Program-made: the position numbers and the translations under genes
Part shown: in pieces, positions 49,243 to 58,628 of the stretch
Layout: each line of letters opens with the position of its first letter
Numbering within the stretch: the stretch's first letter is position 1
The notes under the pieces: generated by a model
Told to the model about the DNA's origin: nothing
What the model saw: only the letters and a program-made list of their open reading frames with translations
Database searches by the model: none
DNA from: Methylobacterium tardum
GTDB lineage: Bacteria; Pseudomonadota; Alphaproteobacteria; Rhizobiales; Beijerinckiaceae
Assembly: GCF_023546765.1 (NCBI RefSeq)
Contig: NZ_CP097484.1
Span: forward strand, 186,001 to 250,000
Length of the DNA stretch: 64,000 nt
Direction: 5' to 3'

Positions 49243-50625
49243 ATGGGCGAGCGTTGGACACCGAAGAGCTGGAGGCATCTGCCGATCGAGCAGGTCCCCA
49301 CCTATCCGGACGCCGCTGCCCTCGGTGCGGTCGAGACTCAGATCGCGAGCTTTCCGCCGCTCGTCTTTGCCGGTGAGGCCCGCAAGCTGAAATCGGCGCT
49401 CGCGCGCGTCTCGGAGGGTCAGGCGTTCCTTCTCCAGGGCGGCGACTGCGCCGAGAGCTTCGACGAGCACTCCGCCGACAACATCCGCGATTTCTTCCGG
49501 GTGTTCCTGCAGATGGCGATGGTGCTCACCTTCGCGGGCGGATCGCCCGTGGTGAAGGTCGGGCGAATCGCCGGGCAGTTCGCCAAGCCGCGCTCCTCGC
49601 CCACCGAGACCCTCGAGGGCGTGAGCCTGCCGAGCTACCGGGGCGACATCATCAACGGCATCGGCTTCACCGAGGAGTCGCGGATCCCGGATCCGCGCCG
49701 TCAGCTCGAGGCCTACCGCCAGTCGGCCGCGACCCTCAACCTGCTGCGCGCCTTCGCCACCGGTGGCTACGCCAACCTGGAGAACGCGCATCGCTGGATG
49801 CTGGGATTCGTGAAGGATTCGCCGCAATCCTCGCGCTACCAGGATGTCGCCGGCCGGATGACCGACGCCCTCGATTTCATGCGGGCGATCGGCATCAATC
49901 CGGAGACGCACCCGGAGGTGCGGACCACCGACTTCTACACCAGCCACGAGGCCCTGCTGCTCGGTTACGAGGAGGCGCTGACCCGCGTCGATTCGGCGAC
50001 CGGCGATTGGTACGCGACCTCCGGGCACATGCTGTGGATCGGCGACCGCACCCGGCAGCCGGATCATGCCCACGTGGAATACGCCCGCGGCATCAAGAAC
50101 CCGATCGGCCTGAAGTGCGGCCCGTCCATGAAGGCGGACGGCCTGATCCGGCTGATTGATCAGCTCAACCCGGAGAACGAGCCCGGGCGTCTGAGCCTGA
50201 TTTGCCGGTTCGGGGCCGACAAGGTCGGCGATCACCTGCCGGCCCTGATCCGGGCTGTCGAGCGCGAGGGGCGCAAGGTGGTGTGGATCTGCGATCCGAT
50301 GCACGGCAACACGATCCCGGCGGGCCGCTACAAGACCCGGCCGTTCGAGCGCGTCATGCAGGAGATCGAGGGTTTCTTCGGCGTCCATCGGGCCGAAGGC
50401 ACCATCGCGGGCGGCATCCACCTGGAGATGACCGGCAAGGACGTCACCGAGTGCACGGGCGGCGCCCGGGCGCTGACGGCCGACGACCTGCAGGACCGCT
50501 ACCACACCTACTGCGATCCGCGCCTCAACGCCGAGCAGGCGCTGGAAGTCGCGTTCCGCACGGCCGAGCTGGTCAAGGCCGAGCGCAGCCACGTGGAGCG
50601 CCCGCGTCTCGACGCGGCGGAGTAG
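49243..50625 (+). CDS. Class II 3-deoxy-D-arabino-heptulosonate-7-phosphate synthase
   Basis: 460 residues, ATG 49243. Condenses PEP and erythrose 4-phosphate, the first step of the shikimate pathway. Plant/actinobacterial-type class II signatures: [80 protein letters not shown] and WICDPMHGN. Monocistronic by position. Confidence 0.94.
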   Translation: MGERWTPKSWRHLPIEQVPTYPDAAALGAVETQIASFPPLVFAGEARKLKSALARVSEGQAFLLQGGDCAESFDEHSADNIRDFFRVFLQMAMVLTFAGGSPVVKVGRIAGQFAKPRSSPTETLEGVSLPSYRGDIINGIGFTEESRIPDPRRQLEAYRQSAATLNLLRAFATGGYANLENAHRWMLGFVKDSPQSSRYQDVAGRMTDALDFMRAIGINPETHPEVRTTDFYTSHEALLLGYEEALTRVDSATGDWYATSGHMLWIGDRTRQPDHAHVEYARGIKNPIGLKCGPSMKADGLIRLIDQLNPENEPGRLSLICRFGADKVGDHLPALIRAVEREGRKVVWICDPMHGNTIPAGRYKTRPFERVMQEIEGFFGVHRAEGTIAGGIHLEMTGKDVTECTGGARALTADDLQDRYHTYCDPRLNAEQALEVAFRTAELVKAERSHVERPRLDAAE

Positions 50626-50680
50626 GTCGCCATCCACCGAAGCGGGTGATGTTCGCACCGGACTTCGGGAAGGCCACCCT

Positions 50681-50792
50681 GTCATCCCGGGGCCGCGCAG
50701 CGGAGCCCGGGATCCACAGCCGCCGCGGTGCCAGATAGGGCATCGGTTGCGGTTCTGGTTTCCGGGCTCGCCTGCGGCGCCCCGGAAAGACG
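50681..50792. repeat. Dispersed palindrome, family B copy 4
   Basis: Outer arms GTCATCCCGGGGCCGCGCAG and CTGCGGCGCCCCGGAAAGAC; inner arms GGGATCCACAGCCGC and GCGGTTCTGGTTTCC. Lies between the convergent DAHP synthase and GGDEF-EAL genes. Confidence 0.85.
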
Positions 50793-50871
50793 GCGTGGAA
50801 GGCTCGGCTGAAGTCGACATTCCCTGAACCCGTCGACCAGGTTCGTTCCAGTCCAGACCGCCGTGAACGTG

Positions 50872-53754
50872 TCAGGCGATGGCCCGGCTGTTGCCGTTCC
50901 AGCGGCGGATCACGTCGGCGACCTCCGAGACCGGGACGGGGCGGCTGAACAGGTAACCCTGAACCTCGTCGCAGCCCTCCGCGCGAAGCTGGGCGAGCTG
51001 CGCCTCGGTCTCCACGCCCTCGGCGGTCGTCGTCATGCCGAGGCTGGCGCCGAGCCCGATCACCGCGCGGACGATGAAGTCCGTCCCGTCCTTGATGCAA
51101 AGGTCGCGCACGAAGGACTGGTCGATCTTGATCTTGTCGAAAGGGAAGCTGCGCAGGTAGCTGAGCGACGAGTAGCCGGTGCCGAAATCGTCCATGGCGA
51201 CGCGGACACCCAGCGCCTTCAGGCTGTGCAGGATCGCCGTCGTGGACCCGGGATTCGCGACCAGCACCGATTCGGTGATCTCCAGCTCCAACCGCCGGCC
51301 CGGCAGGCCGGTCCGCCGCAGGGCCTCCCGGACGGCCGTGACGAGGCTCGCCGACGTGAACTGCACGGCCGAGACGTTGACGGCGACCTTGAGCCCGTCC
51401 GGCCAGTGGGCGGCCACCTCGCAGGCGCGGCGCAGGACCCATTCGCCCAGCGGCACGATCAATCCCAGTTCCTCCGCGATCGGGATGAACTCGGCCGGCG
51501 AGATGAAGCCGCGGACCGGATGGTTCCAGCGCAGCAGGGCCTCGAACCCGCAGACCCGGTCGGTGTCGAGGCTGTAGATCGGCTGGTAGTAGACCTCGAA
51601 GGCTTCCCGGGTCAGCGCCTCGCGCAGGTCGCGCTCGAGGAGCCGGCGCGCCTGGAGACGGGCGTCCATCTCGGGCTCGAAGAACCGGAACGAACCGCGC
51701 GCCTCGGTCTTGCCTCGGTCGAGGGCGACCTCGGCATTCTTCAGGAGCTTGTCGCAGCTCGTGCCGTCGCTCGGCGCCAGGGTGATGCCGATGGTCAGCC
51801 CGACGCTGACCTCGTGGCTGCTCAGGCTGTAGGGCGCGCCGACCACCTCGATGATCCGGCGCGCCAGCACCGCCGCGTCCTCGGGCCGGTCGATGCCGCG
51901 CTGAACCACGATGAACTCGTCGGCACCGAGCCGGGCGACGCAATCGATCTCGCGCACGCAGGCGGTCAACCGGTTGGCCACGGCGGCGAGCAGCTCGTCT
52001 CCGACACCGTGGCCGAGGGTCTCGTTGACGGGTCGGAAATCGTCGAGATCGATGGCGAAGACCGCGAAGCCGTAGTCGCGCCCGGCCTGGGCGACCGCCA
52101 TCTCGATCTGCTGGCCCAGGGCCACCCGGTTCGGCAGCCCCGTCAGCATGTCGTGATGGGCCAGGAAGGCGATGCGCGCCTCGGCGCGACGGCGCTCGGT
52201 CACGTCCTCATAGGTAGCCACGAAGCCGCCATCGGCCGTCTCGCGCCGATCAATGGCGACGATCCGGCCGTTGCTGAGTTCCTGGAAATGCGTCCGCCAG
52301 GCGCCGTTGTGGAAGGCTTCGCGCTGCTGCCGAAGCAAGGTGTCGAGGTCGCAGCCCGGATGATTGCCGGCCACGAGGCTGGCCCTCATGACGTCGAGCG
52401 TCGTCATCCCGGGCACGATCGCGCGCGGAGACAGGCCGTAGATCTCGCTGTAGCGCCGGTTGACCACCATCAGGCGGTCCTGCGCGTCGTAGAGGCAGAG
52501 CCCCTGGGACATATTGTCGAGGGCCGCGTCGAGGCGGAGGTTCGTTTGCGTCAGGCGGTCCTCCTGCTCCTTGAGCAGGCTGATGTCGCTGCAGACGGCG
52601 ATGAAGCCGCCCCCCTGTGTCGCGCTGCGACTCACCCGCAACCAGCGACCATCGGCCAGCTGGATGTCACCGTCCTGGGCCAGCGCCCGGACGCAATCCT
52701 CCAGCGGCTCCGAGCCGTTGCTCGCCGATCCGCCGGCCAGTCGCGCCAGGGAAGTTCCCGCCTCGATGGCTGCACCGAGCCCTTCGAAAAACCGCAGGGC
52801 TTGGTCGTTGGCGAGGGCGATGCGGCCGGCCGCGTCGACCACCACGACACCCTCGCGCGATGTCTGGAGCGCGTCCGTCACCAACGCCTCGGCGACCCGG
52901 CGCTGGCTGACTTCGCGGGCCATCATCGCCTGGATGTTGTCGCGCATGACCGCCATGGAGCGAAGCAGGCTGCCGAGCTCGTCGCGCCCCCCGGCCAGGA
53001 TCCGATCCTCGAGGCGGCCGCTGGCGATGCGCTCCGCCGCGGCGGAGGCGGCGGCCAGAGGCCCTGTGATGCGGCGGTTGAGCAGCCACGCGATCAGCCC
53101 GCAGATGACGACCGCGAGGGCCGCCGCGATCGCGTTGACCTGCATCTCCCGAGCGACGAGGACGCGGGCCGCCTGCCGGAAGGTGAAGCCGTCACCCGCC
53201 GTGTAGTTCACCAGCAGATCGATCTGGTTGTCGACCGCGTGCGCCTGCTGATCCAGCTCGTCCCACCGTGCTGACACGGCTGTGGCGGGATTCAGAGTCC
53301 GGCGCATCTCCTCCCAGGCGGCCACGCCCGCCTGAACCGCGCCGGCGGTGCGTACGGCCCGGTCCGACTGCGAGCGCTCCACCGCGATCGTCAGATCCTC
53401 GGCCAGCGTGGTGGAGAGTTCCGCAATCTCGGCGTCAAGCTTGGCGGCCTCTGCCGCATCGTGCGCATGCATCCGGCGCGCGAACACGGTCCGCATCTTG
53501 GCGAAGTCCGCTGCTGTCGCCCGCGCATAATTGATGGACATCAGCGATTCGTCGTAGGTGCGGTTGATCAGCGTGCCGATGTGCGAGATCGCCACCACCG
53601 CGTAGAGCCCGAGCAGGCCCGACAGCAGGCTCATGCACAGGAAGGCCACGAAGATCCGGCCGCGGATCGTCGTGAAGAAGCCCAGGAGGCCACGCGCCGC
53701 GTACGACAGCCCTGCTCGTGTCCGATCGTCAGTCGCTGTCTCGGGGTCTCGCAT
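50872..53754 (-). CDS. Membrane receptor with HAMP, two PAS, GGDEF and EAL domains (cyclic di-GMP)
   Basis: 960 residues. Membrane helix 1 (about 34-55), periplasmic four-helix-bundle sensor (56-205), helix 2 (about 206-224), HAMP (225-280), PAS (about 295-395), PAS (405-520), GGDEF (525-690), EAL (700-950). The cyclase motif reads GADEF (610-614) instead of GG[D/E]EF, but the inhibitory RxxD site (REID, 601-604) is kept five residues before it. The EAL part is complete: FEALLRW, VNVSAVQF, ITESVL, DDFGTGYSSL, KIDQSFV and AEGVE. So phosphodiesterase activity is likely; cyclase activity is possible but weak. Alone on the minus strand. Confidence 0.9.
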   Translation of the reverse strand: MRDPETATDDRTRAGLSYAARGLLGFFTTIRGRIFVAFLCMSLLSGLLGLYAVVAISHIGTLINRTYDESLMSINYARATAADFAKMRTVFARRMHAHDAAEAAKLDAEIAELSTTLAEDLTIAVERSQSDRAVRTAGAVQAGVAAWEEMRRTLNPATAVSARWDELDQQAHAVDNQIDLLVNYTAGDGFTFRQAARVLVAREMQVNAIAAALAVVICGLIAWLLNRRITGPLAAASAAAERIASGRLEDRILAGGRDELGSLLRSMAVMRDNIQAMMAREVSQRRVAEALVTDALQTSREGVVVVDAAGRIALANDQALRFFEGLGAAIEAGTSLARLAGGSASNGSEPLEDCVRALAQDGDIQLADGRWLRVSRSATQGGGFIAVCSDISLLKEQEDRLTQTNLRLDAALDNMSQGLCLYDAQDRLMVVNRRYSEIYGLSPRAIVPGMTTLDVMRASLVAGNHPGCDLDTLLRQQREAFHNGAWRTHFQELSNGRIVAIDRRETADGGFVATYEDVTERRRAEARIAFLAHHDMLTGLPNRVALGQQIEMAVAQAGRDYGFAVFAIDLDDFRPVNETLGHGVGDELLAAVANRLTACVREIDCVARLGADEFIVVQRGIDRPEDAAVLARRIIEVVGAPYSLSSHEVSVGLTIGITLAPSDGTSCDKLLKNAEVALDRGKTEARGSFRFFEPEMDARLQARRLLERDLREALTREAFEVYYQPIYSLDTDRVCGFEALLRWNHPVRGFISPAEFIPIAEELGLIVPLGEWVLRRACEVAAHWPDGLKVAVNVSAVQFTSASLVTAVREALRRTGLPGRRLELEITESVLVANPGSTTAILHSLKALGVRVAMDDFGTGYSSLSYLRSFPFDKIKIDQSFVRDLCIKDGTDFIVRAVIGLGASLGMTTTAEGVETEAQLAQLRAEGCDEVQGYLFSRPVPVSEVADVIRRWNGNSRAIA

Positions 53755-53966
53755 CGCACCGGCCGCCGCGTCACACGTGCGGTGACATGTAATTGCTACA
53801 TGTTAAGAGGCGATTAGCCCGAGGCTTTCCGAATTGGATTCAACCGCGACCGCGAACTTCGGTAAAGGGTCGTCGGATACGTTCGATCTACGACATATCA
53901 CGCATACGGAAAATGATTTCTCAATGAAAAGTCGGCTAGGCTGATCCTCAGAACCCGAGGAATAGC

Positions 53967-54347
53967 ATGTTGGCCAATCAATTCCGGTTCTTTGTTTCCC
54001 CCCGGCTCTCGCGGAGAGCGGTGCCCGTTGTGTCGGCGCTGGCCCTCGGGGTGGGGTGCGGGTTGCTGCTGGCCGGACAGATCCAGGCCTCGGCGATCGC
54101 TGTCTCGCAGAAAGGCCGGATGTTCCATCCCGGCAACCTCGCGGTCACCCGCGGCGAGACGGTGACATTCGTGAACGACGACAGCGACCTGCTGCATCAT
54201 GTCTTCGTCGAATCCGACACGTTCAGCTTCGATTCCGGGGACCAGGAACCCGGCAGCCGAACGCCGGTCACCTTCACCGAGCGCGGCACGTTTCAGGTGC
54301 TCTGCGGCATCCATCCCAAGATGAAGCTGGTCGTCCGGGTGGATTGA
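53967..54347 (+). CDS. Periplasmic cupredoxin (plastocyanin-like copper protein)
   Basis: 126 residues, ATG 53967 after GAGGAA. Membrane or signal segment at 17-40 (AVPVVSALALGVGCGLLLAG), then a cupredoxin fold: FHPGNLAVTRGETVTFVNDD, His in DLLHHVFV (77 or 78), and the C-terminal ligand loop CGIHPKMKL supplying Cys113, His116 and Met119. A type 1 copper electron carrier. Convergent with the orphan RND adaptor. Partner enzyme unknown. Confidence 0.85.
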   Translation: MLANQFRFFVSPRLSRRAVPVVSALALGVGCGLLLAGQIQASAIAVSQKGRMFHPGNLAVTRGETVTFVNDDSDLLHHVFVESDTFSFDSGDQEPGSRTPVTFTERGTFQVLCGIHPKMKLVVRVD

Positions 54348-54363
54348 GGCGGCAGGGCCGCGA

Positions 54364-55638
54364 TCAGCGCTGGGCCGAGCGCAGCGGTGCTGCCTCCGGG
54401 TTCGACTTGAGCCGCTCGATCGCCTGGCCATCCCGAAGTTCGGGCGCCGGGCTGTAGATGATCTGGCTGTCGGCCGGCAGACCGGATTCAAGCTCCAACG
54501 TCCGCCCGAGATCGCGCTGGACCTGGACCGTCCGCCACTTCACCCGGCCGTCAGGGCCCACCTCGGCGACCTGCAGGCCGTTGCTGTTGAACACGGTCGC
54601 CTCGGCCGGGACCGCCACGCTGGGCGCTTTGCGCGGGATTTTCAGGGTCACGTAGGCGTAGAGCCCGGCCCGCAGCAGGCGGTCGGGATTGGGCACATCC
54701 ACCTGCGTCGTCAGGGTGCGCGAGGCGGCGTTCAGGGCGACCGAGCTGCGCTCGACGAACCCGCCGAAGGTCTTGCCCGGCATCTGGGGAACCGTGATCA
54801 CCGCCTGAACGCCGGGCTTCACGCCGACCGCGTCGTTCTGCGGGACATTCACGGTGATGCGCAGGGTATTGTCCTGGTCGATGCTGAGAAGCGGCGTGCC
54901 ACCGTTATCAGCCCGGACCAGATCGCCGACATCAACGTTTCGGACCGTGACCACGCCGTCGAACGGCGCGACCACTCGCTCGAACGCCGTCAGCGCCTTC
55001 AGCCGGTCGGCGACGGCCTCCTGAGCCTTGATGTTGGCGGTCGCGACCTTCACGCCGGCCTCGGCGGCGGCCAGCGTCGCCGCCTGGGATAGCACGCCCG
55101 CCTGCGCGTTGTCGGCGTTCTGCCGGGACGCCCAACCCTGGACGGCGAGCGTCGTGGTCCGGTTGTTGGTGAGGTTGGCGAGATCCACGTTGGCGCGCGC
55201 CTGCTCGACCTGAGCCTGCGCCTGAAGCAGCTGTGCCTTCAACTGGCCGACCTGAGCCTCGGCCTGGGCGAGCTGCTGGTCGAGGTCGGGCGCTGCGATC
55301 CGCAGGAGCAGGTCGCCGCCCTTGACCCGCGAGCCGATATCGACGCGGCGCTCGGCGATGTAGCCGGTGGCGCGGGCGGCGATCGCCGCCGTCGTGAAGG
55401 CCTGCATCTCACCGGGTAGCACGAGATCGAGTGGGCCCTCGGCCCGCTCGGCCGTGACCGTGCGCACCTGCGGGACCAGATCCCTGATCGCCTCCAGCGT
55501 CGCGGTCGCCTCGGCATCCCGCTGCCAATGCCCGTAGGCGCCCCAGGCGAGGAGACCCGCTCCGGCGAGCACGACGAGCAGGAACGGCAGCTTGCCGGGC
55601 GGGGGCGGAACATCCTCGCCCGCGTCGTGCGCCTTCAT
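54364..55638 (-). CDS. Orphan RND efflux adaptor (membrane fusion protein)
   Basis: 424 residues from ATG 55638; the open frame continues much further upstream but that part is a shadow of the neighbouring membrane-protein gene. Anchor helix (about 17-36, LPFLLVVLAGAGLLAWGAYG), lipoyl halves around AARATGYIAERRVDIGSRVKGGDLLLRI and VAPFDGVVTVRNVDVGDLV, a Gln/Ala-rich hairpin between them, beta-barrel with VNVPQNDAVGVKPG. Same domain plan as the adaptor at 3618-4835 but no pump gene is adjacent, so it must work with a pump encoded elsewhere. Confidence 0.85.
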   Translation of the reverse strand: MKAHDAGEDVPPPPGKLPFLLVVLAGAGLLAWGAYGHWQRDAEATATLEAIRDLVPQVRTVTAERAEGPLDLVLPGEMQAFTTAAIAARATGYIAERRVDIGSRVKGGDLLLRIAAPDLDQQLAQAEAQVGQLKAQLLQAQAQVEQARANVDLANLTNNRTTTLAVQGWASRQNADNAQAGVLSQAATLAAAEAGVKVATANIKAQEAVADRLKALTAFERVVAPFDGVVTVRNVDVGDLVRADNGGTPLLSIDQDNTLRITVNVPQNDAVGVKPGVQAVITVPQMPGKTFGGFVERSSVALNAASRTLTTQVDVPNPDRLLRAGLYAYVTLKIPRKAPSVAVPAEATVFNSNGLQVAEVGPDGRVKWRTVQVQRDLGRTLELESGLPADSQIIYSPAPELRDGQAIERLKSNPEAAPLRSAQR

Positions 55639-55730
55639 CGATCGGCTCTCCGCCCGGACCCTCGGCCGGGACTCGCAACGTAGCGGCCTCGGAGCAGCCC
55701 CGCCAGAGTGGGCTTTGGCCGCATCGCCCG

Positions 55731-56435
55731 CTAGGTGAGCCGCGGCCCCGCCGCGAGCGCGCGCCGGCTGAGCCGCTTGTGCAGGTGGACCATCAGGGCG
55801 ATCCCGAACAGCGGAGTCAGAAGGTTGAGGATCGGCACCACCATCATGGCGGCGAGCAGGCAGCCGGCGCCGAGCGTCCGGACCGCGAAGACGCGGCGCA
55901 TCTCGGCCGCCTCGGGGAGAGGCCGGAACCGGGCGGCCGCCATCTCGAAATACTCGCGGGCGAGCAGATAGGCGTTCGCCCCGAAGAAGGCCGCGATGCC
56001 GATGACCGGAACGAAGAAGATCACCAAAGCCGCGAGGTTGACGAGGAGCGTCACGCCCGCGAAGCGCACAGCGTAGAGCATGGCGGTGCCGAAGGGCATG
56101 GCCCGGCCGGGCGGATCGTCGGGGAAGTCGGTGCGCTCGACGATCTCGGCCGCATCGCCGAGGAAGAACCCGGCCACGAGGATCGAGACCGCCGGCATCA
56201 GGTAGGCCAGCACGACCACGAGGCCGAAACCCGCCAGGTAGTAGGCGAGGCTGTCGAGGATCGGGTACTGGGCTGAGATGTGGTGGCTCGCCTGGAACAG
56301 CTGGATCAGCCGGGTCAGCCCGAGCCAGACCAGGGCCAGGAGGCCGAGCGTCAGGCCGAGGGACTTCCAGAGGATCGCCCGCATGGGCGGCGAGAAGGTT
56401 TGGCGCAAAGCCGCCGCGGCGGACTCGGCGAGCAT
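55731..56435 (-). CDS. CysZ/EI24-like membrane protein
   Basis: 234 residues from ATG 56435 (the 29 codons upstream have no features). EI24/CysZ-type pattern: SLGLTLGLLALVWLGLTRLI, LAYYLAGFGLVVVLAYLMPAVSILVAGFFL, RFAGVTLLVNLAALVIFFVPVIGIAAFFGANAYLLAREYFEM, and a final hydrophobic pair. CysZ transports sulfate in enterobacteria; whether this one does is unknown. It is divergent from the amine oxidase and 92 bases from the orphan adaptor. Confidence 0.82.
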   Translation of the reverse strand: MLAESAAAALRQTFSPPMRAILWKSLGLTLGLLALVWLGLTRLIQLFQASHHISAQYPILDSLAYYLAGFGLVVVLAYLMPAVSILVAGFFLGDAAEIVERTDFPDDPPGRAMPFGTAMLYAVRFAGVTLLVNLAALVIFFVPVIGIAAFFGANAYLLAREYFEMAAARFRPLPEAAEMRRVFAVRTLGAGCLLAAMMVVPILNLLTPLFGIALMVHLHKRLSRRALAAGPRLT

Positions 56436-56560
56436 CGGGCGATAGGTCCGGCCTGCGCCGGTCGCGGCGCGGCTGCGTTGTGAAACGGGGCGGCACCGGG
56501 CGCAAGGTCGATGCCGTCGCAAGGGCGCGGGTACGGGGAAGACGTGTGCAGGATGCAGCG

Positions 56561-57898
56561 GTGACGGTCACGATCCCATCGGCTCCCAGCGCGCGGAGCG
56601 CGGATCCGCCACGCGGGCCGGCCTACCGGCCGCGGCTCGCGCCGTTGCCCGCGGCGCCGGAGGTGCTGGTGATCGGGGCGGGGGCGGCCGGGATCGGCGC
56701 GGCCCGGGCGCTCGTCGCGCGGGGCGTCCCAGTTGCGGTGTTGGAAGCGCGCGACCGGGTCGGCGGTCGTGCCCACACGGTGTCGCTGCGCGGCCATGCT
56801 CTCGATCTCGGGGCCCATTGGCTCCATGCGGGCCCGATCAACCCGCTGGTGGCGCTAGGCCGGGCGCGCGGGGAGCGGCTGCGCCGGGCGCCGCAGGACA
56901 GCCATGTCTGGGTCGATGGCCGTCGCGGGCGGGCCGACGAGGTGCGGGCCAATGGCCGGGCGTTCGCGCGGGCCGACCAGGCGATGACCCGCGGCGCCGC
57001 GCAGCCCGGCGCCGACCGGCCGGCGCGCAGCGCGCTGCCGCCCGGGCTCGGGCCCTGGGGGTCGCGGGTGGCGCAGGTGCACGGGCTCGTCTCCGGGCGG
57101 CCGCTGGACGAGGTCTCGCTCCACGACTTCCCGAGCCTGGAATACAGCGACAATTTCTTCCTCGCCGACGGCTACGGCAGCTATCTCGCCCGCCTCGCCG
57201 ACAAGCTGCCGGTGGCGCTCGCGACGCCGGTCACGCGGATCGACTGGTCGGGCGGTCGCGTCCGCGTCACCGCTGCGGACGGTGCCGTGCATGCGGCCCG
57301 TGCGGTGATCGTCACCGTGCCGATGATGGTTCTGCGCGACGGGCCGAGCTTCACGCCGCCTCTGCCGAACGCGGTCCGCGCCGCGATCGACGGCTTCACC
57401 ACGGGCATCTACGAGCACGCGGTGCTGCACTGGCCGTCGAGCCCTTTCCGGGGCCGCGACCGGCTGGCGGCGATCCACGGACGGCGGCACGCGCCGCCCG
57501 GACTGCTCACCCGGATCGACGGCACGCCGTTCCACTATTACGAGCTCGATCTCCACGAGGCCGCCGCCATCGATGCGGCCGGGTCGGGGCCGGACGGCGT
57601 TCGCCGGCATGTCCGCGCGGTTCTGGCCGACCTGTTCGGCCGGGCGCGGCTGCGCGACCTGACGATCCCGGCGGTGAGCACGTGGCGCCACGACCCATGG
57701 TCCCGGGGATCCTGGGCCGTGGTCCCGCCGGGCCACGCGCCGGCGCGGCACTTCCTGCGCGAGCCCCTCGGTGACACGGTCTGGTTCGCCGGGGAGGCGC
57801 TGTCGCGCGAGCAGTGGGGCACGGTGGGCGGCGCCTACGAGGAGGGCACCCGCGCTGCCGAGGCCGTCGCCGAGCGTATCCGCGCGGGCACAGCCTGA
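56561..57898 (+). CDS. FAD-dependent flavin amine oxidase family protein
   Basis: 445 residues from GTG 56561 (AGGAT upstream), chosen since the frame upstream lacks features. Dinucleotide-binding GxGxxG: VIGAGAAGIGAARALVARG, followed by LEARDRVGGRAHTV. C-terminal FAD contact TVWFAGEALSREQWGTVGGAYEEGTRAAEAV. The family includes monoamine and polyamine oxidases and demethylase-like enzymes; substrate unknown. No signal peptide visible. Promoter shared with the CysZ-like gene. Confidence 0.83.
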   Translation: MTVTIPSAPSARSADPPRGPAYRPRLAPLPAAPEVLVIGAGAAGIGAARALVARGVPVAVLEARDRVGGRAHTVSLRGHALDLGAHWLHAGPINPLVALGRARGERLRRAPQDSHVWVDGRRGRADEVRANGRAFARADQAMTRGAAQPGADRPARSALPPGLGPWGSRVAQVHGLVSGRPLDEVSLHDFPSLEYSDNFFLADGYGSYLARLADKLPVALATPVTRIDWSGGRVRVTAADGAVHAARAVIVTVPMMVLRDGPSFTPPLPNAVRAAIDGFTTGIYEHAVLHWPSSPFRGRDRLAAIHGRRHAPPGLLTRIDGTPFHYYELDLHEAAAIDAAGSGPDGVRRHVRAVLADLFGRARLRDLTIPAVSTWRHDPWSRGSWAVVPPGHAPARHFLREPLGDTVWFAGEALSREQWGTVGGAYEEGTRAAEAVAERIRAGTA

Positions 57899-57985
57899 GA
57901 TGCGCACGCCCGTCCGGCGGCCGAGCGGCTTGCCGCAGCCGGGCAAGACGGGCATCCCCCGGACACTTCGCTTCAGGGGGCGGCC

Positions 57986-58609
57986 ATGGATTGGATCGAG
58001 GGGATCGGCTACCTCGGCACCGTATTGACCATCTCGGCCACCGCGATGAGCACGATGATCCCGCTGCGGATCATCTCGCTCTGCGCGAGCTGCGCGGTGA
58101 TCACCTACGGGATCCTGATCGGCAGCATGCCGGTCGTGCTCACCGAGCTGATCCAGATGCCGTTCAACGCGTACCGGCTCTGGCAGATGCTCCGCCTCGT
58201 CCGCGACGTGGAGACGGCCGCCGACGGCGACCTGTCCCTTGAGTGGCTGCGGCCGTTCGGCTCGCGGCGCCCGTTCGGGATCGGCGAGGTGGTGTTCCGC
58301 AAGGGCGATACCGCCGACGAGATGTACTACATCGAGAGCGGCGCGTTCCGGATCCCGGAAGTCGGCATCGAGATGCGCAAGGGCGGCATCGTCGGCGAGC
58401 TGGGCCTGCTGGCGCCGGGCAACGCACGCACCGCCTCCCTGGTCTGCGTGGAGGCCGGCCACGCGCTGTGCGTGTCCTATTCCGACGTCAAGCAGCTCTA
58501 TTATCAGAACCCGGAATTCGGCTTCTACTTCCTGAAGCTGACCAGCGAGCGCCTGTTCCAGAGCGGCCAGCGCTCGCCGGAGCCCGCGACCGCGGCCGAC
58601 ACCCTGTAG
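57986..58609 (+). CDS. Membrane protein with C-terminal cyclic-nucleotide-binding domain (Popeye-like layout)
   Basis: 207 residues. Two to three hydrophobic segments in the first 75 residues (GIGYLGTVLTISATAMSTMIPLRIISLCASCAVITYGILIGSMPVVL), then a cNMP-binding fold from about 95: GEVVFRKGDTADEMYYIESGAFRI, GGIVGELGLLAPGNARTASL. The phosphate-binding cassette GELGLL...ARTASL is kept. No effector domain follows, unlike CRP. This three-helix plus cNMP arrangement is that of Popeye-domain proteins. Ligand (cAMP or cGMP) unknown. Confidence 0.78.
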   Translation: MDWIEGIGYLGTVLTISATAMSTMIPLRIISLCASCAVITYGILIGSMPVVLTELIQMPFNAYRLWQMLRLVRDVETAADGDLSLEWLRPFGSRRPFGIGEVVFRKGDTADEMYYIESGAFRIPEVGIEMRKGGIVGELGLLAPGNARTASLVCVEAGHALCVSYSDVKQLYYQNPEFGFYFLKLTSERLFQSGQRSPEPATAADTL

Positions 58610-58628
58610 GGGCGCCGGCCCACTCCGG

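Noticed and set aside
54364..56571. 735-codon frame that joins the orphan adaptor to upstream sequence
   Set aside because: The N-terminal half is a shadow of the CysZ-like gene; the adaptor starts at 55638.
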